64,000 nucleotides of DNA from Verrucomicrobiota bacterium (GCA_947471985.1 CANIZL010000008.1:35339-99338), one strand, 5' to 3'. Shown: positions 26,652 to 36,234, numbered from the stretch's first letter. Translations and numbers: made by a program. The notes: a model not told the origin generated them from the letters alone.

Positions 26652-28088
26652 ATGGAATATGAAGCGGTGATCGGTCTGGAAACACACGTCCAGCTCAAGA
26701 CAAAGTCCAAGATGTGGTGCGGCTGCGCCAACGCCTTTGGCTCGGACCCCAACACGAACGTGTGCCCCGTGTGCCTCGGCCTGCCCGGCGTGCTGCCCGT
26801 CGCCAACGAGGAGGCCCTCCGGCTCACCGTGCTCACCGGCTGCCTGTTGAACTGCGAGATCCCGCGCTTCGCCAAGTTCGATCGCAAAAACTATTTTTAC
26901 CCCGATTCCCCCAAGAATTACCAGGTCACCCAGTACGACCGCCCCAGCACCAGCCAGGGCTGGATGGAGTTTGAGTACGATGGCCCGGAGGCCGTGAACG
27001 GTCTCGCCCGCGTCCGGATCACCCGGGCGCATCTGGAGGAGGACGTCGGCAAATCGACGCACTTCGATCGGCACAGCGGCGTGGATTTCAACCGGGCGGG
27101 TGTGCCGCTCCTGGAAATCGTTTCCGAGCCCGACCTGCGTGGTCCCGAGATGGCGTATGCTTATCTCAAAGCGCTCACCGACATCCTGCATCGCGGGGGT
27201 ATTTCCGATTGCGATCTCGAAAAGGGCATGGTGCGCTGCGACGTGAACATCAGCGTGCGGCCCAAGGGTGAGGAGAAGCTGGGCGCCAAGATCGAGATCA
27301 AAAACATGAACTCCTTCTCCGGCGTCCGCCGCGCGTTGGAGTACGAAATCCCCCGTCAGATCGCGGCGGTGCAGCGCGGCGAAAAGCTCCGCCAGGAAAC
27401 CCGGCGCTGGGATGACGTCGCCGGCATCACCGAACCGATGCGCTCCAAGGAAGACGCGCACGATTACCGGTACTTTCCCGAGCCCGACCTCATGCCCTTC
27501 GCGCCCACGGACACCTGGCTGGCCGAGATCCGCACCCGCGTGGTCGAATTGCCCCTGGCCCGCAAGCAGCGGTTCATGCAGACGTACGCCCTCCCCTCCG
27601 GCGATGCCGAGGTCTTCCGCGACAATCGGCCGCTGGCGGATTTCTTCGAAGCCGCTGTTCCCGGCGCCCGCAATCCCAAGGCGATTGCCAATTTCGTCAT
27701 CAACAATCTTCAGGCGAAACTCTCCGAGAATCTCGCCGGCACGGATTCCGTGAAGTTCTCCCCGCCCGATCTCCGGGCCCTGGTGGAGTTGATCGAGTCC
27801 GGTCAGATCAGCTCCAAGATCGCCCAGGAAGTCTTCGCGGAAATGTACGCCACCGGCACCGCGCCGGGGACCATCGTGCAGCAAAAGGGTCTGGCCCAGG
27901 TCAGCGACACCGGCGCCATCGAGCAACTCGCTGACGAAGTCATTGCCGCAAACCCCGGACCCGCTGCGGATTTCCGCAACGGCAAACCGGCCGCCCTGAA
28001 TTTCCTGAAGGGTCAGTTGATGAAGCTGTCGAAGGGCAAAGCGAACCCCGCCCTCGCCGGGGAAATCCTGCAGCGCAAATTGAGCTGA
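26652..28088 (+). CDS. gatB: Asp/Glu-tRNA amidotransferase subunit B
   Basis: This 478-residue GatB subunit recognises misacylated tRNA and activates Glu or Asp on it within GatCAB. It begins with YEAVIGLETHVQLKTKSKMW, then has the zinc-region Cys pairs (CGCANAF and CPVCLGLPG), the catalytic-core sequences FDRKNYFYPDSPKNYQVTQY and EIVSEPDLRGPEMAYAYL, and a C-terminal YqeY-like tail region. Length is normal. GatA and GatC are not in the window. It is divergent from hisD and convergent with glpK, 16 bp between stops. Confidence 0.97.
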   Translation: MEYEAVIGLETHVQLKTKSKMWCGCANAFGSDPNTNVCPVCLGLPGVLPVANEEALRLTVLTGCLLNCEIPRFAKFDRKNYFYPDSPKNYQVTQYDRPSTSQGWMEFEYDGPEAVNGLARVRITRAHLEEDVGKSTHFDRHSGVDFNRAGVPLLEIVSEPDLRGPEMAYAYLKALTDILHRGGISDCDLEKGMVRCDVNISVRPKGEEKLGAKIEIKNMNSFSGVRRALEYEIPRQIAAVQRGEKLRQETRRWDDVAGITEPMRSKEDAHDYRYFPEPDLMPFAPTDTWLAEIRTRVVELPLARKQRFMQTYALPSGDAEVFRDNRPLADFFEAAVPGARNPKAIANFVINNLQAKLSENLAGTDSVKFSPPDLRALVELIESGQISSKIAQEVFAEMYATGTAPGTIVQQKGLAQVSDTGAIEQLADEVIAANPGPAADFRNGKPAALNFLKGQLMKLSKGKANPALAGEILQRKLS

Positions 28089-28104
28089 CGCGCGGCCGGT
28101 CCGG

Positions 28105-29595
28105 TCAGTCGGGCGTTTGCCACTGCTTCGCCCGACCCAGCGCCTTTTTCCAGCCGGCCGTCCGACGCGTCCGGTCCGCGGGTTTCATGGCGGGTTGGAA
28201 GCGGCGGTCCATCTGCCATTGCGTGGCGATCTCCGCCCGGCTCTTCCAAAAGCCCACCGCCAATCCCGCCAGATACGCCGCGCCGAGGGCGGTCGTCTCA
28301 GAAACCTTGGGGCGGGCCACTGGGACCTTCAGCAAGTCGGCCTGAAATTGCAGCAACAGATTGTTCAGGCTCGCTCCGCCATCCACCCGGAGTTCCCGCA
28401 ACCGGATCCCCGCGTCGGCCTCCATCGCGTGCAAAATGTCCGCCACCTGGAAGGCGATGCCTTCCAACGCGGCCCGGGCGATGTGCGCCGCCGAGCTCCC
28501 GCGCGTCAGCCCCACCAGCGTGCCCCGCGCATACGGATCCCAATGCGGCGCCCCGAGTCCGGCAAAGGCCGGCACCAGATAAACGCCACCGGTGTCCGGC
28601 ACCGAGGCCGCCAGGGCTTCCACGTCCGCCGACGTCCGAATGATTCCCAGTCCGTCCCGCAACCACTGCACCACGGCACCGGCAATGAACACGCTACCTT
28701 CGAGCGCGTACTCGATGTCGGGACCAATCCGCCACGCCACCGTCGTCAGCAGATTGTTCTTCGAGGGAATCGGTTTCTTCCCGGTGTGCATCAGCATGAA
28801 ACAGCCGGTGCCGTAGGTGTTTTTCACCATGCCCGGTTGCGTGCACATCTGACCAAACAACGCCGCCTGTTGATCGCCCGCAATTCCCGCGATCGGGATC
28901 GGGGGCGAGAACGATTCCGCCTGGCCGTAAACCTCACTGGAACTCCGCACCTCGGGCAGCATCGAGCGGGGAATCCCAAAAATCTCCAGCAGCGAATCAT
29001 CCCAGTCCCCGGTCTTGAGATTGCACAGCATGGTGCGCGACGCGTTGCTGACGTCGGTCACATGCACCCGGCCGCCGGTGAGCTTCCAGATGAGCCACGT
29101 GTCAATCGTCCCAAACGCGAGCTTCCCGGCCTTCGCTCGCTTCCGCGCACCAGGCACATGCTGCAGGATCCACTGCACCTTCGTGGCGGAAAAATAGGCA
29201 TCGAGTACCAGGCCCGTCTTGCGCCGGATCGCCGCCGCCAGGCCGCGACGCTTCAGTTGATCACAAATCCCTGCGGTGCGCCGGTCCTGCCACACAATGG
29301 CCGGACAGATGGGTTCGCCGGTTTCGCGATCCCAGACGACAGTGGTTTCGCGCTGATTGGTGATGCCGATGGCCGCCACATCCGCCGGTCCAATCCCCGC
29401 CCGCGCCAGGGCTTCGATGGCCACGCCGGACTGCGTCGCCCAGATCTCGTTGGCGTCGTGCTCGACCCAGCCCGGTCGCGGATAAAACTGCTGAAACTCC
29501 TTCTGAGCGACCGCGATGATCGATCCGGCGTGATCAAAAAGGATGGCCCGGGAACTCGTCGTGCCCTGATCCAGGGCGAGGATGTACTGCTTCAT
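28105..29595 (-). CDS. glpK: Glycerol kinase
   Basis: The 496-residue FGGY kinase converts glycerol to sn-glycerol-3-phosphate with ATP. Diagnostic parts are the N-terminal [15 protein letters not shown], the WLIWKLTGG and [11 protein letters not shown] substrate region, [13 protein letters not shown] and the C-terminal [17 protein letters not shown]. Length matches GlpK. It is 6 bp downstream of glpF on the same strand, forming a glycerol uptake operon. No GlpR-type regulator or GlpD lies nearby. Confidence 0.97.
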   Translation of the reverse strand: MKQYILALDQGTTSSRAILFDHAGSIIAVAQKEFQQFYPRPGWVEHDANEIWATQSGVAIEALARAGIGPADVAAIGITNQRETTVVWDRETGEPICPAIVWQDRRTAGICDQLKRRGLAAAIRRKTGLVLDAYFSATKVQWILQHVPGARKRAKAGKLAFGTIDTWLIWKLTGGRVHVTDVSNASRTMLCNLKTGDWDDSLLEIFGIPRSMLPEVRSSSEVYGQAESFSPPIPIAGIAGDQQAALFGQMCTQPGMVKNTYGTGCFMLMHTGKKPIPSKNNLLTTVAWRIGPDIEYALEGSVFIAGAVVQWLRDGLGIIRTSADVEALAASVPDTGGVYLVPAFAGLGAPHWDPYARGTLVGLTRGSSAAHIARAALEGIAFQVADILHAMEADAGIRLRELRVDGGASLNNLLLQFQADLLKVPVARPKVSETTALGAAYLAGLAVGFWKSRAEIATQWQMDRRFQPAMKPADRTRRTAGWKKALGRAKQWQTPD

Positions 29596-29601
29596 GGCGG
29601 A

Positions 29602-30330
29602 TTATTTCGTCAGCAATTGATACGTGAAAGCTCCGAGCACGCCCCCAATGATCGGCCCCACAACCGGAATCCAGGCATAGGGCCAATCGGATCCGCCCTT
29701 GCCGGCGATCGGCAACAACGCGTGCATCAGACGCGGTCCGAGATCGCGCGCCGGATTGATCGCATAACCAGTCGGTCCACCGAGGGAAACCCCGAGGCCC
29801 CAGACGAGCAGACCCACCAGGCAGGGACCAAAGCCGGTGGCGAACCCGGAATTCGGCAGCAGGTTTTTGGGCGATGTGATCGCCATGCCGCCGAGAACGA
29901 GGACAAAAGTACCGATGATCTCGGTGAGCAGATTCGCCGGCGCATTCCGAATGGCCGGAGCCGTGCAGAAGACGCCCAGTTTCGCCCCGGCATCCTCGGT
30001 CGGCCGCCAGTGCGGCAAATAAGCCAGCCAGACCAACAGCGCCCCCAACATGGCGCCCAGCATCTGCGCGGCGACATACGTCGGGACATTGGCCCACTCG
30101 AATTTGCCCACCATCGCCAGTGCGATCGTGAACGCCGGATTCAAATGCCCGCCACTGGCCGCGTTGGCGGTGAAGATGCCCACCGTGACGGCAAAGGCCC
30201 AGCCGGCGGTAATGACAATCCAACCAGAGTTCTGCCCTTTCGAGCGGGCCAGCAGGACATTGGCGACGACGCCATCGCCCAGGACGATGAGCAGCATGGT
30301 ACCGATGAGTTCGGCGGTAAACGGAGTCAT
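29602..30330 (-). CDS. glpF: Glycerol facilitator (aquaglyceroporin)
   Basis: The 242-residue MIP channel has six hydrophobic helices and two NPA boxes: GGHLNPAFTIALA and GYAINPARDLGPR. The Asp directly after the second NPAR marks the aquaglyceroporin branch that passes glycerol, not water-only aquaporins. The first gene of the glpF-glpK unit, it would bring in glycerol for the kinase. Confidence 0.95.
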   Translation of the reverse strand: MTPFTAELIGTMLLIVLGDGVVANVLLARSKGQNSGWIVITAGWAFAVTVGIFTANAASGGHLNPAFTIALAMVGKFEWANVPTYVAAQMLGAMLGALLVWLAYLPHWRPTEDAGAKLGVFCTAPAIRNAPANLLTEIIGTFVLVLGGMAITSPKNLLPNSGFATGFGPCLVGLLVWGLGVSLGGPTGYAINPARDLGPRLMHALLPIAGKGGSDWPYAWIPVVGPIIGGVLGAFTYQLLTK

Positions 30331-30564
30331 GGGTTAGTGAAAGGAAAGCAGGGACGGGGAAACGCCGACGAGAGTACGCCGGGGGGTGTGATGACCAGGC
30401 CAGAGCAGGATCACGCGACAAGTGGGGAACGCGCTCAGGCTATGCCACGACTCGCGACGGTCCAATCTGGATTTCCCGGAACAACGCTCCGGAGTGTGGG
30501 ACAAAAATCTTCCAGTCGTCGCCTAGGCAAGAGCGAGGGAGGGTATCAGCATGGCTGACGAGCC

Positions 30565-30711
30565 GGTGCCAAAACGGCACCACCCCCACCAACACCGTGC
30601 CAGGTTCACTGCCGCGTGAAAGTGGTACCACGCTCTCTATCCCCCTGCGCGCCAGATTGGGTGCCAGGTTCACTGATCGGCAGCCCGCCCGATATCGTAC
30701 CAGGCTCCATA
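30565..30711. repeat. REP-like repeat cluster upstream of RAYT transposase
   Basis: This stretch between glpF and the transposase holds a perfect hairpin (GGTGCC at 30565-30570 with GGCACC at 30576-30581). Two identical 15-bp copies of GTGCCAGGTTCACTG lie at 30597-30611 and 30661-30675, with a diverged third (GTACCAGGCTCCA) near 30698. The unit spacing is about 64 and 37 bp. RAYT transposases typically reside beside such short palindromic repeats. The rest of 30331-30842 shows no gene. Confidence 0.6.
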
Positions 30712-30842
30712 TCTCCGGTCGTCCCACGGATACCGTGTCTGGCTCGGTATAAAAAAGTCTGTAACTCCGTCCCGAATTCTTCGTAGCAGGGTGTGGAACC
30801 CCGCCCCGTTGGGTGGGGACCGCAAACACGACGGAGAACAAC

Positions 30843-31811
30843 ATGAGACTCAAGCGGATCAAACCGGAGGGGGAGACGGCGGTGTATCACTGCCTTTCAC
30901 GGATTGTGGGTGGGCAGAAGCTATTGGATGACCTGGGGAAGGAGAAGTTGGTCCAGTTACTCTGGCCTCTAGCCCGCTTCTGCGGGGTGGAGGTGCTGAC
31001 CTACTGCATGATGTCCAATCACTTCCACCTGCTGGTACGGATTCCCCCACCGACCGAACTCTCCGAGGAAGCGCTCCTCGAGAAGCTAACGGCATTCTAC
31101 GGCCCGCAGGGCGTCTGGACCGTGCTGGCGCAGGAGAGCTTGAAACAAAGGGGGAAGATCGATGCAACCATCCGGGCTTCGGTGGAAGCCCGCCAGGGGG
31201 ATGTATCGGCCTTCATGAAGGAGTTCAAGCAGAGCTTCAGCCGGTGGTACAAAGAACGGAACGACCGCTTCGGTACCCTGTGGGCCGAACGCTTTACGAG
31301 TCTTCTGGTGGAGGATTCCCCGACCGCCGTGCAGACGTTGGCGGCGTACATTGACCTGAACCCCGTGCGAGCGGGATTGGTCTCGGATCCGAAGGACTAC
31401 CGGCACTGCGGCTACGCCGCCGCGCTGGTGGGCAACAGCACGATCCAGCAGGGATTGATGAGCTTCCTGGAACCGGAAGAGTGGCCGCAAGCGGCAGCCG
31501 CCTACCGCTGCCTACTATTCGTGACGGCGGGTTCCGCCAACGCGAGCGACAAACAGGTGTTGGATCCGGAAACGATCCGAGCTGAACTGGCGCGTGGGGG
31601 CGAGTTGGGCGGGGGTCAAGTGCTGCGCCTGCGGATACGGCATTTCAGCGATGGGGTAATCCTGGGTTCACGAGAGTTCGTGGATAAGCAGTTCATGCGG
31701 TACCGGGACCGATTCAGCCCGAAGCGGAAGGATGGGGCCCGCCCCATCCGGGGCGTTCCACTCCCCGGAATCAGCGTCCTCCGCGACCTGCGCGTCGACG
31801 CCATCGGCTGA
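30843..31811 (+). CDS. REP-associated tyrosine transposase (RAYT, Y1 HUH family)
   Basis: The 322-residue protein belongs to the IS200/IS605-like Y1 superfamily. The HUH metal motif is H60-F-H62 in MMSNHFHLLV, and a Tyr-containing helix follows (SFSRWYKERNDRFGTLWAERF, candidate nucleophile Y136). The QTLAAYIDLNPVRAGLV segment and the C-terminal LGSREFVDKQF block are typical of the longer RAYT group found in Verrucomicrobiota. RAYTs act on REP palindromes and usually are single-copy, domesticated genes with no terminal repeats. The ATG at 30843 precedes the conserved N-terminal HCLSR strand. The gene appears intact. Confidence 0.92.
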   Translation: MRLKRIKPEGETAVYHCLSRIVGGQKLLDDLGKEKLVQLLWPLARFCGVEVLTYCMMSNHFHLLVRIPPPTELSEEALLEKLTAFYGPQGVWTVLAQESLKQRGKIDATIRASVEARQGDVSAFMKEFKQSFSRWYKERNDRFGTLWAERFTSLLVEDSPTAVQTLAAYIDLNPVRAGLVSDPKDYRHCGYAAALVGNSTIQQGLMSFLEPEEWPQAAAAYRCLLFVTAGSANASDKQVLDPETIRAELARGGELGGGQVLRLRIRHFSDGVILGSREFVDKQFMRYRDRFSPKRKDGARPIRGVPLPGISVLRDLRVDAIG

Positions 31812-32210
31812 CGGCCCAAAGAACCCAACCTTCAACCGGCCGAACCGGCGAAATTCCTACGCCGGAAGGGAAGAACTCTGCCGATCACCGGCGTAATCGG
31901 GCCGCCCGGTGCATCGCGAGGAACAAAATTGAGCTGACCGCCCGCCCAAACACCCATCCCGGGCCAATTCCACCTCCAAAATCACGCCGCCGCCCGCCGC
32001 ATCGCCGTCCGAGGCCGCTGCGCAAGATACTGAGGCTGGCTCCCTATTCGGCGAAGATAGCGAACCTGGCACGATCGCTACGTCGGGCGAATAGGGAGGT
32101 TGGCACCGGTTTTTGGCGAGGATGCGGGACGGGAATCTTCCAACCGCCGCCCGCAGGGCGACCTCAAAGGCGGCCACTCTCCGGCATCCCGACGACCACA
32201 GAGTGCCGGA
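31812..32210. repeat. REP-like inverted repeat downstream of RAYT
   Basis: This gene-free stretch contains a perfect 11-bp inverted repeat (32040-32050 with 32088-32098) whose arms enclose a 37-bp spacer. The spacer includes GAACCTGGCAC, the reverse complement of the core of the upstream GTGCCAGGTTC copies. A GGTTGGCACC follows. These shared words link it to the repeats upstream of the transposase. Confidence 0.55.
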
Positions 32211-32552
32211 TCAGCTCGGCAATTTCAGCTTCCCACGCGAGGGCCGGGACGGGGTCGAGGACTTCTTTTTTGAGCCCGCGAGGCGCTGACGGGTCTCGGC
32301 GACGACACGGTCGAGGTACTGCTCGGTGAGTTCGCGGGCCCGCTGATACCCCGCGATGGCTTCCTGGAGAGCGGGGACCTCCGCCGCTGTTACGTGACGG
32401 GAAACATTGCGCCCGTTCTCCCAATACTGTAGCCGCCTGTAGCCGGCTTCCGCACTGCCGGAACGATGCGTGCAGGCACAGAGCTTGCCCTTCTCCATGG
32501 AGCCGATCTGCCTCAGTTCAGACAGAAGGCGTTCTTTGGATGAAGATTTCAC
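32211..32552 (-). CDS. DUF6788-like protein
   Basis: This 113-residue charged protein starts at GTG 32552. Its central part (GSAEAGYRRLQYWENGRNVSR, then VTAAEVPALQEAIAGYQRARELTEQYL) resembles DUF6788 proteins, small coiled or winged proteins often found near transposases. A second start (MEKGKL) lies 18 codons in. The tail is Lys/Ser-rich. A perfect AT-rich palindrome sits directly upstream, suggesting its own regulated promoter. No function is known. Confidence 0.65.
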   Translation of the reverse strand: MKSSSKERLLSELRQIGSMEKGKLCACTHRSGSAEAGYRRLQYWENGRNVSRHVTAAEVPALQEAIAGYQRARELTEQYLDRVVAETRQRLAGSKKKSSTPSRPSRGKLKLPS

Positions 32553-32554
32553 TC

Positions 32555-32580
32555 AATGTATCTAGCATAATAGATACATT
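32555..32580 (-). promoter_or_regulatory. AT-rich palindrome at the DUF6788 gene start
   Basis: A perfect 10-bp inverted repeat, AATGTATCTA (32555-32564) and TAGATACATT (32571-32580), separated by six bases, begins two bases upstream of the GTG. On the minus strand TATTAT within it resembles a -10 box. The position suits an operator for autoregulation or a mobile-element end. Confidence 0.55.
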
Positions 32581-32735
32581 TTATCAAAAAAGGTGAGTAC
32601 CAACGACTCGAAAACTTTTATCACACCCCAGACGCTCCACCACCGCCAAAAAAGAAAAAGCCCACCAGCCTACCTGTCCCGGAGTTCGAAAACCCCGGGA
32701 ATCAGGATGCAGTGGGCCGGATGAATCGGTCCGGA

Positions 32736-34550
32736 TTATTTGGTCTCCGGCAGTTTGAGCAGATACGCCCGTCGTTGCTCCGCGAACGTTTTCAACGCGA
32801 TGGCCGGTGCGGGACCAAAGCCCCCGCCACCACCACCACGTGCCGCTTCACCGGCCGACTCTCCGCCCGTGATGCTGGTCGTGAAGGACTCCCAGGATTC
32901 CAATTTGCGCGTGTCCTTCTGCACATCCGCCGCAATCAGCGTGTGCAATCCCTCGGCGGCCGGCCCGAGACGCTTCCAATCCAGTACCTTGTCCGCGATC
33001 TCCCGCACATAAGCCAGATACTTCGCGCGCAACTTCGGCACGGCGAGCAGCTTGCTGAGCAGCGCCTTGCTGGAATCCTTCGCCGCATACAGCGGATCCA
33101 ATTCCACGCCTTTCACCGCCCCGCCACCGCCCCGATTGAAGCCCTCACGGCCGGGCCCGTTGTTCGGACCCGCATTCCGGGGCGCCCCATCTCCGGGAGG
33201 TCCTCCGGCAGATTCCGGCCGAGCCCGTTCCACCCGCTCACCACCCCCGGGACCGCCCGGACCTCCGGGTCCAAACCCACCCCGGCCGCCCCTCCCACCG
33301 CCACCCCCAAAGCCCGGTCCGCCAGGACGACTGAAGGTCTCATTGATGTCACTGGGGATCACATGAAACCGCCCCTTCTCATCCTCGTACAGGCTGTAAT
33401 CGCTCGCCCGGATCCAATAGCCGTCGTTATTGATGAGGGCATTTTCCAGGGCGAGAAACTTGAGGGCGCCGTCCACGTCCAGCAGCAGCGCCAGCGCCGC
33501 CTCCAGTTGTTCCGGCGCAGTCTCGTTCAATACCTGGCAGAGGTGGATCAAATCCGTCCACGGCTGGGCGGAGTCCTTCGTTTTCAAATCATAGATCTTC
33601 TTATACGCCGCCGGATCGTTGCCCATATACTCCAATCCGCCCCGCCCCCCGGGACTGCCCGGAACCTTCCAGCGCGCACCCTTGGTCGAGGGAAACCATT
33701 CCTTGAGGAACTCCTTGTTGAACTGCTGCTGATTCACATAAACGCCCCAGTACTCGCCGTTGATGACCACGCGCACCATATTGGCCTTGGGCGTGGGCAC
33801 GTAGTCACGCGCCACCAGGGAATACAGAACCGGACGGATGAACGACGGATCCTCGTGCGCATTCAACAGGTTCAAACTGCGATAGCCACCGATGTTCTGG
33901 TCCTTGTGGGCGAAATCCACCGACACATTCAACGAACGCTTTTGTCCCTCGCCCACCATCATGTAGGACGACATCCCCCGGAAATGGACACCCACCTCCG
34001 CGTACGTCTTTCCGTCCACCGTCAGCTTGGCCGGAACCTCCACGTCGGTTTTGTGGAAGTCCGTCAGCTCCTTCTCCCAGTCGGCGTTCTCGAACTCAAA
34101 GAAGAGCGTGCGCAGCGTTTGAGGATCGTAGAACGATTCGGCACCATACACCTTAGCGTCGGCCACCGTCATTTTGGGTCCGGGACCCGTGGATACTTCG
34201 CCACCGCCCATACGCATACCGCCCGGTCCGCGGGGACCGCGACGGCCCCGGCCCTCCGCCGATTGCTTGGCCAGAAATTCCCGGGCGGCCTTCCGCTCCG
34301 CCACGTTCAGCCATCCATTGCCATCCTTGTCGAATTGCGCAACAACGGCCGTCACGGGTTGAACGCCCCCCATCCCACCCGGGCCCCGTCCACCGGGACC
34401 ACCACCGCCTCCCGGTCCGCCAAAAAACGGTGGCGCCCCCCCTTCCGGAGGACCCGGGGGACGTTCAGCGGCGGCGGGTGCCTGGGCGGACAGTGGCCCC
34501 GCCGACATCCAGGCGAGATGAAACAGGGTCAGGGCAACGAGAGCTTTCAT
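32736..34550 (-). CDS. Exported CotH-kinase domain protein with EF-hand and Gly/Pro repeats
   Basis: The 604-residue protein has a signal peptide (to about residue 22), a Gly/Pro-rich segment and an EF-hand loop (DKDGNGWLNVAE, near residue 75). A long CotH domain follows: GGYRSLNLLNAHEDPSFIRP, VRVVINGEYWGVYVNQQQFN and DYSLYEDEKGRFHVIPSDINE. A second low-complexity Gly/Arg/Pro insert (about residues 405-465) interrupts the C-terminal part. CotH kinases phosphorylate secreted spore-coat proteins in Bacillus; exported CotH proteins elsewhere are poorly understood. The EF-hand and Gly/Pro composition match the small exported EF-hand protein encoded just upstream. Confidence 0.85.
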   Translation of the reverse strand: MKALVALTLFHLAWMSAGPLSAQAPAAAERPPGPPEGGAPPFFGGPGGGGGPGGRGPGGMGGVQPVTAVVAQFDKDGNGWLNVAERKAAREFLAKQSAEGRGRRGPRGPGGMRMGGGEVSTGPGPKMTVADAKVYGAESFYDPQTLRTLFFEFENADWEKELTDFHKTDVEVPAKLTVDGKTYAEVGVHFRGMSSYMMVGEGQKRSLNVSVDFAHKDQNIGGYRSLNLLNAHEDPSFIRPVLYSLVARDYVPTPKANMVRVVINGEYWGVYVNQQQFNKEFLKEWFPSTKGARWKVPGSPGGRGGLEYMGNDPAAYKKIYDLKTKDSAQPWTDLIHLCQVLNETAPEQLEAALALLLDVDGALKFLALENALINNDGYWIRASDYSLYEDEKGRFHVIPSDINETFSRPGGPGFGGGGGRGGRGGFGPGGPGGPGGGERVERARPESAGGPPGDGAPRNAGPNNGPGREGFNRGGGGAVKGVELDPLYAAKDSSKALLSKLLAVPKLRAKYLAYVREIADKVLDWKRLGPAAEGLHTLIAADVQKDTRKLESWESFTTSITGGESAGEAARGGGGGGFGPAPAIALKTFAEQRRAYLLKLPETK

Positions 34551-34814
34551 GATTTGGGGCAGATTATGCTTGGAGAGTTGGAAAGGAAAAACCCGGTAAT
34601 CGGGCAATGGGCAGAGAATAGGAGGGACCCGGCGTCACGGTCGGCGTCAGCGTCAACGCCTCCGCCAGAAATCCCGGCAGGGTAAATTCAGCCGAATCGG
34701 CGGCCAGGCTGCGAAAACAAATAGCGGACGGCCAACCGGAATGTGGTAGAGAGCGGGAGGGGTTTTCATCGGACGTGCGGCGAAGTTCAGGTCAGGTCGG
34801 GGAGCGATGGGCCG

Positions 34815-34845
34815 GTGGAATCTCCGCCCGATGCGGAGATTCCAC
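34815..34845. repeat. Perfect 13-bp hairpin after the EF-hand gene
   Basis: GTGGAATCTCCGC (34815-34827) pairs perfectly with 34833-34845 around a 5-nt loop, 15 bp beyond the stop of the minus-strand EF-hand gene. No T-run follows. It may attenuate read-through into the CotH gene or stabilise the 3' end. The remaining 34551-34814 shows no gene. Confidence 0.7.
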
Positions 34846-34859
34846 TTCAGCGGGCGCGT

Positions 34860-35237
34860 TCACTCGGCCGGCGCGGGACGGTGCGGACGGCCTTCACCGC
34901 CACGGCCTTTCGGACCCTTGGGGCCGCCCGGGCCGCCCGGACCACCGGGGCCACCAGGACCACGGCCACCTTCGGGCCGCAGTTCATCGCGGGTCAGTTG
35001 GCCGTCGCCATTCTTGTCCAGCGCCTTCAGGGCATTGGCCGCGTTGGCGATTTCGCTGGCGTCGATGACGCCATCGTGATTGGCATCCAGGGCCGCCATC
35101 AGCGGCGGAACCGGCCGGGCGTGCGGAGCGCCACCTTCCGGGGGAGCCGGACGATCCGCATCTTGCGCGGTGGTGGTGGCGGTGAGGGCGGCCGCAGCGA
35201 AAGCGGCGGCGATCAGGGACTTGATGGTGGTGTTCAT
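34860..35237 (-). CDS. Small exported EF-hand protein with Gly/Pro tail
   Basis: The 125-residue protein has a signal peptide ending near TTTAQ and two canonical 12-residue EF-hand loops ([12 protein letters not shown] and [12 protein letters not shown]) separated by one helix. A collagen-like tail of repeated GPGGPGG units and a basic end follow. It should bind Ca2+ outside the cytoplasm. It is transcribed away from the response regulator gene with a 244-bp shared upstream region, and toward the CotH gene on the same strand. The start at 35237 gives the clean leader; an in-frame ATG 14 codons upstream does not. Confidence 0.88.
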   Translation of the reverse strand: MNTTIKSLIAAAFAAAALTATTTAQDADRPAPPEGGAPHARPVPPLMAALDANHDGVIDASEIANAANALKALDKNGDGQLTRDELRPEGGRGPGGPGGPGGPGGPKGPKGRGGEGRPHRPAPAE

Positions 35238-35481
35238 ACTGTTGCTTCGGTTTTGAATTTTTTGTTTCTTTTGTTTCACTCAGGCAACCCACGTTGCCGT
35301 CTTCATTTAATCAGACACCCCGATCGTTAAGGACCCATGTGCGGTTACCGGGAGAATTGTTAAGGCCGTGTAAAACCGCCAGATTGACCGTATTCCGTGG
35401 TTAAAGATGGCTTCCGTCGGGCCGATTGATGCGACCCGACGAGCCGAAAGTGCCCTGTTTACGCCGTAATTCCGCTTTTCC

Positions 35482-36234
35482 ATGCCGACCCTGAATCCTC
35501 CCGACGCCCCGGAGGCCGAATCCAGCGGCCAACCGATCCTCGTGATCGACGACGACCGGAAGCTGTGCCGGCTGATCCATGATTACCTCCAGCCCATGGG
35601 TTACGCCGTCACCGCCGTCCATACGGGTCCCGAAGGCGCCACGCGAGCCGTCGAAGGCTCATGGCATGCGATCATCCTCGACGTCATGCTGCCCGGCCTG
35701 GACGGGTTCGAAGTCCTTAAGCAAATCCGCAAAAGCTCCAACGTACCCGTTCTGATGCTCACCGGCCGTGGCGACGAGGCCGATCGGATCGTGGGCTTGG
35801 AAATCGGGGCGGACGACTATCTGCCGAAGACTTTCTCCCCGCGCGAACTCCTGGCACGCCTGCGCGCGGTTACGCGACGGGCCGTGGTCGCCTCCAGTCC
35901 ACGGAGCGAATCCAACGCCGCTCCCGAAATCGTGGTCGGGCCGCTGCGCATCAATGTCGACGCCCGCGTGGCGGTGCTGGGCGATCAGCCCCTGAACCTT
36001 ACCCCGGTGGAATTCGATCTGCTGGTCTCCCTCACCCGCGCCAAAGGCCGGGTGAAATCGCGCGAGGGATTGATCGAGGAAATCCGTGATCGCAACTACG
36101 ACGTCTTCGATCGCTCCATCGACGTTCACATTTCCGCGCTGCGCAAAAAGCTCGGCGATGATCCCAAGACCCCACGTTTCATCCGCACGCTGCGGGCGGC
36201 GGGTTACCTGTTCATCAATCCCGACGCCGCATGA
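35482..36234 (+). CDS. OmpR-family response regulator, CpxR-like
   Basis: The 250-residue regulator has a receiver domain with acidic pair D24/D25, phosphoacceptor D67 (ILDVMLPG) and K116 (YLPKTF). An OmpR/PhoB winged helix follows (TPVEFDLLVSL, VDVHISALRKKLGDD-type ending with RTLRAAGYLF). It overlaps the kinase gene by ATGA, marking a cognate pair. The shared 244-bp upstream region with the EF-hand gene is the natural target to examine for its binding sites. Assignment as CpxR-like rests on the partner's layout. Confidence 0.93.
   Translation: MPTLNPPDAPEAESSGQPILVIDDDRKLCRLIHDYLQPMGYAVTAVHTGPEGATRAVEGSWHAIILDVMLPGLDGFEVLKQIRKSSNVPVLMLTGRGDEADRIVGLEIGADDYLPKTFSPRELLARLRAVTRRAVVASSPRSESNAAPEIVVGPLRINVDARVAVLGDQPLNLTPVEFDLLVSLTRAKGRVKSREGLIEEIRDRNYDVFDRSIDVHISALRKKLGDDPKTPRFIRTLRAAGYLFINPDAA

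Noticed and set aside
26535..27926. Open extension of the hisD frame to 896 residues
   Set aside because: The added part is wholly antisense to gatB; the standard hisD start is at 26534.
23274..30330. Possible metabolic operon uniting rfaE2, yhbY, adenosyltransferase, hisD, gatB and glpFK
   Set aside because: Strand switches, convergent ends and unrelated pathways show these are independent core genes apart from rfaE2-yhbY and glpF-glpK.
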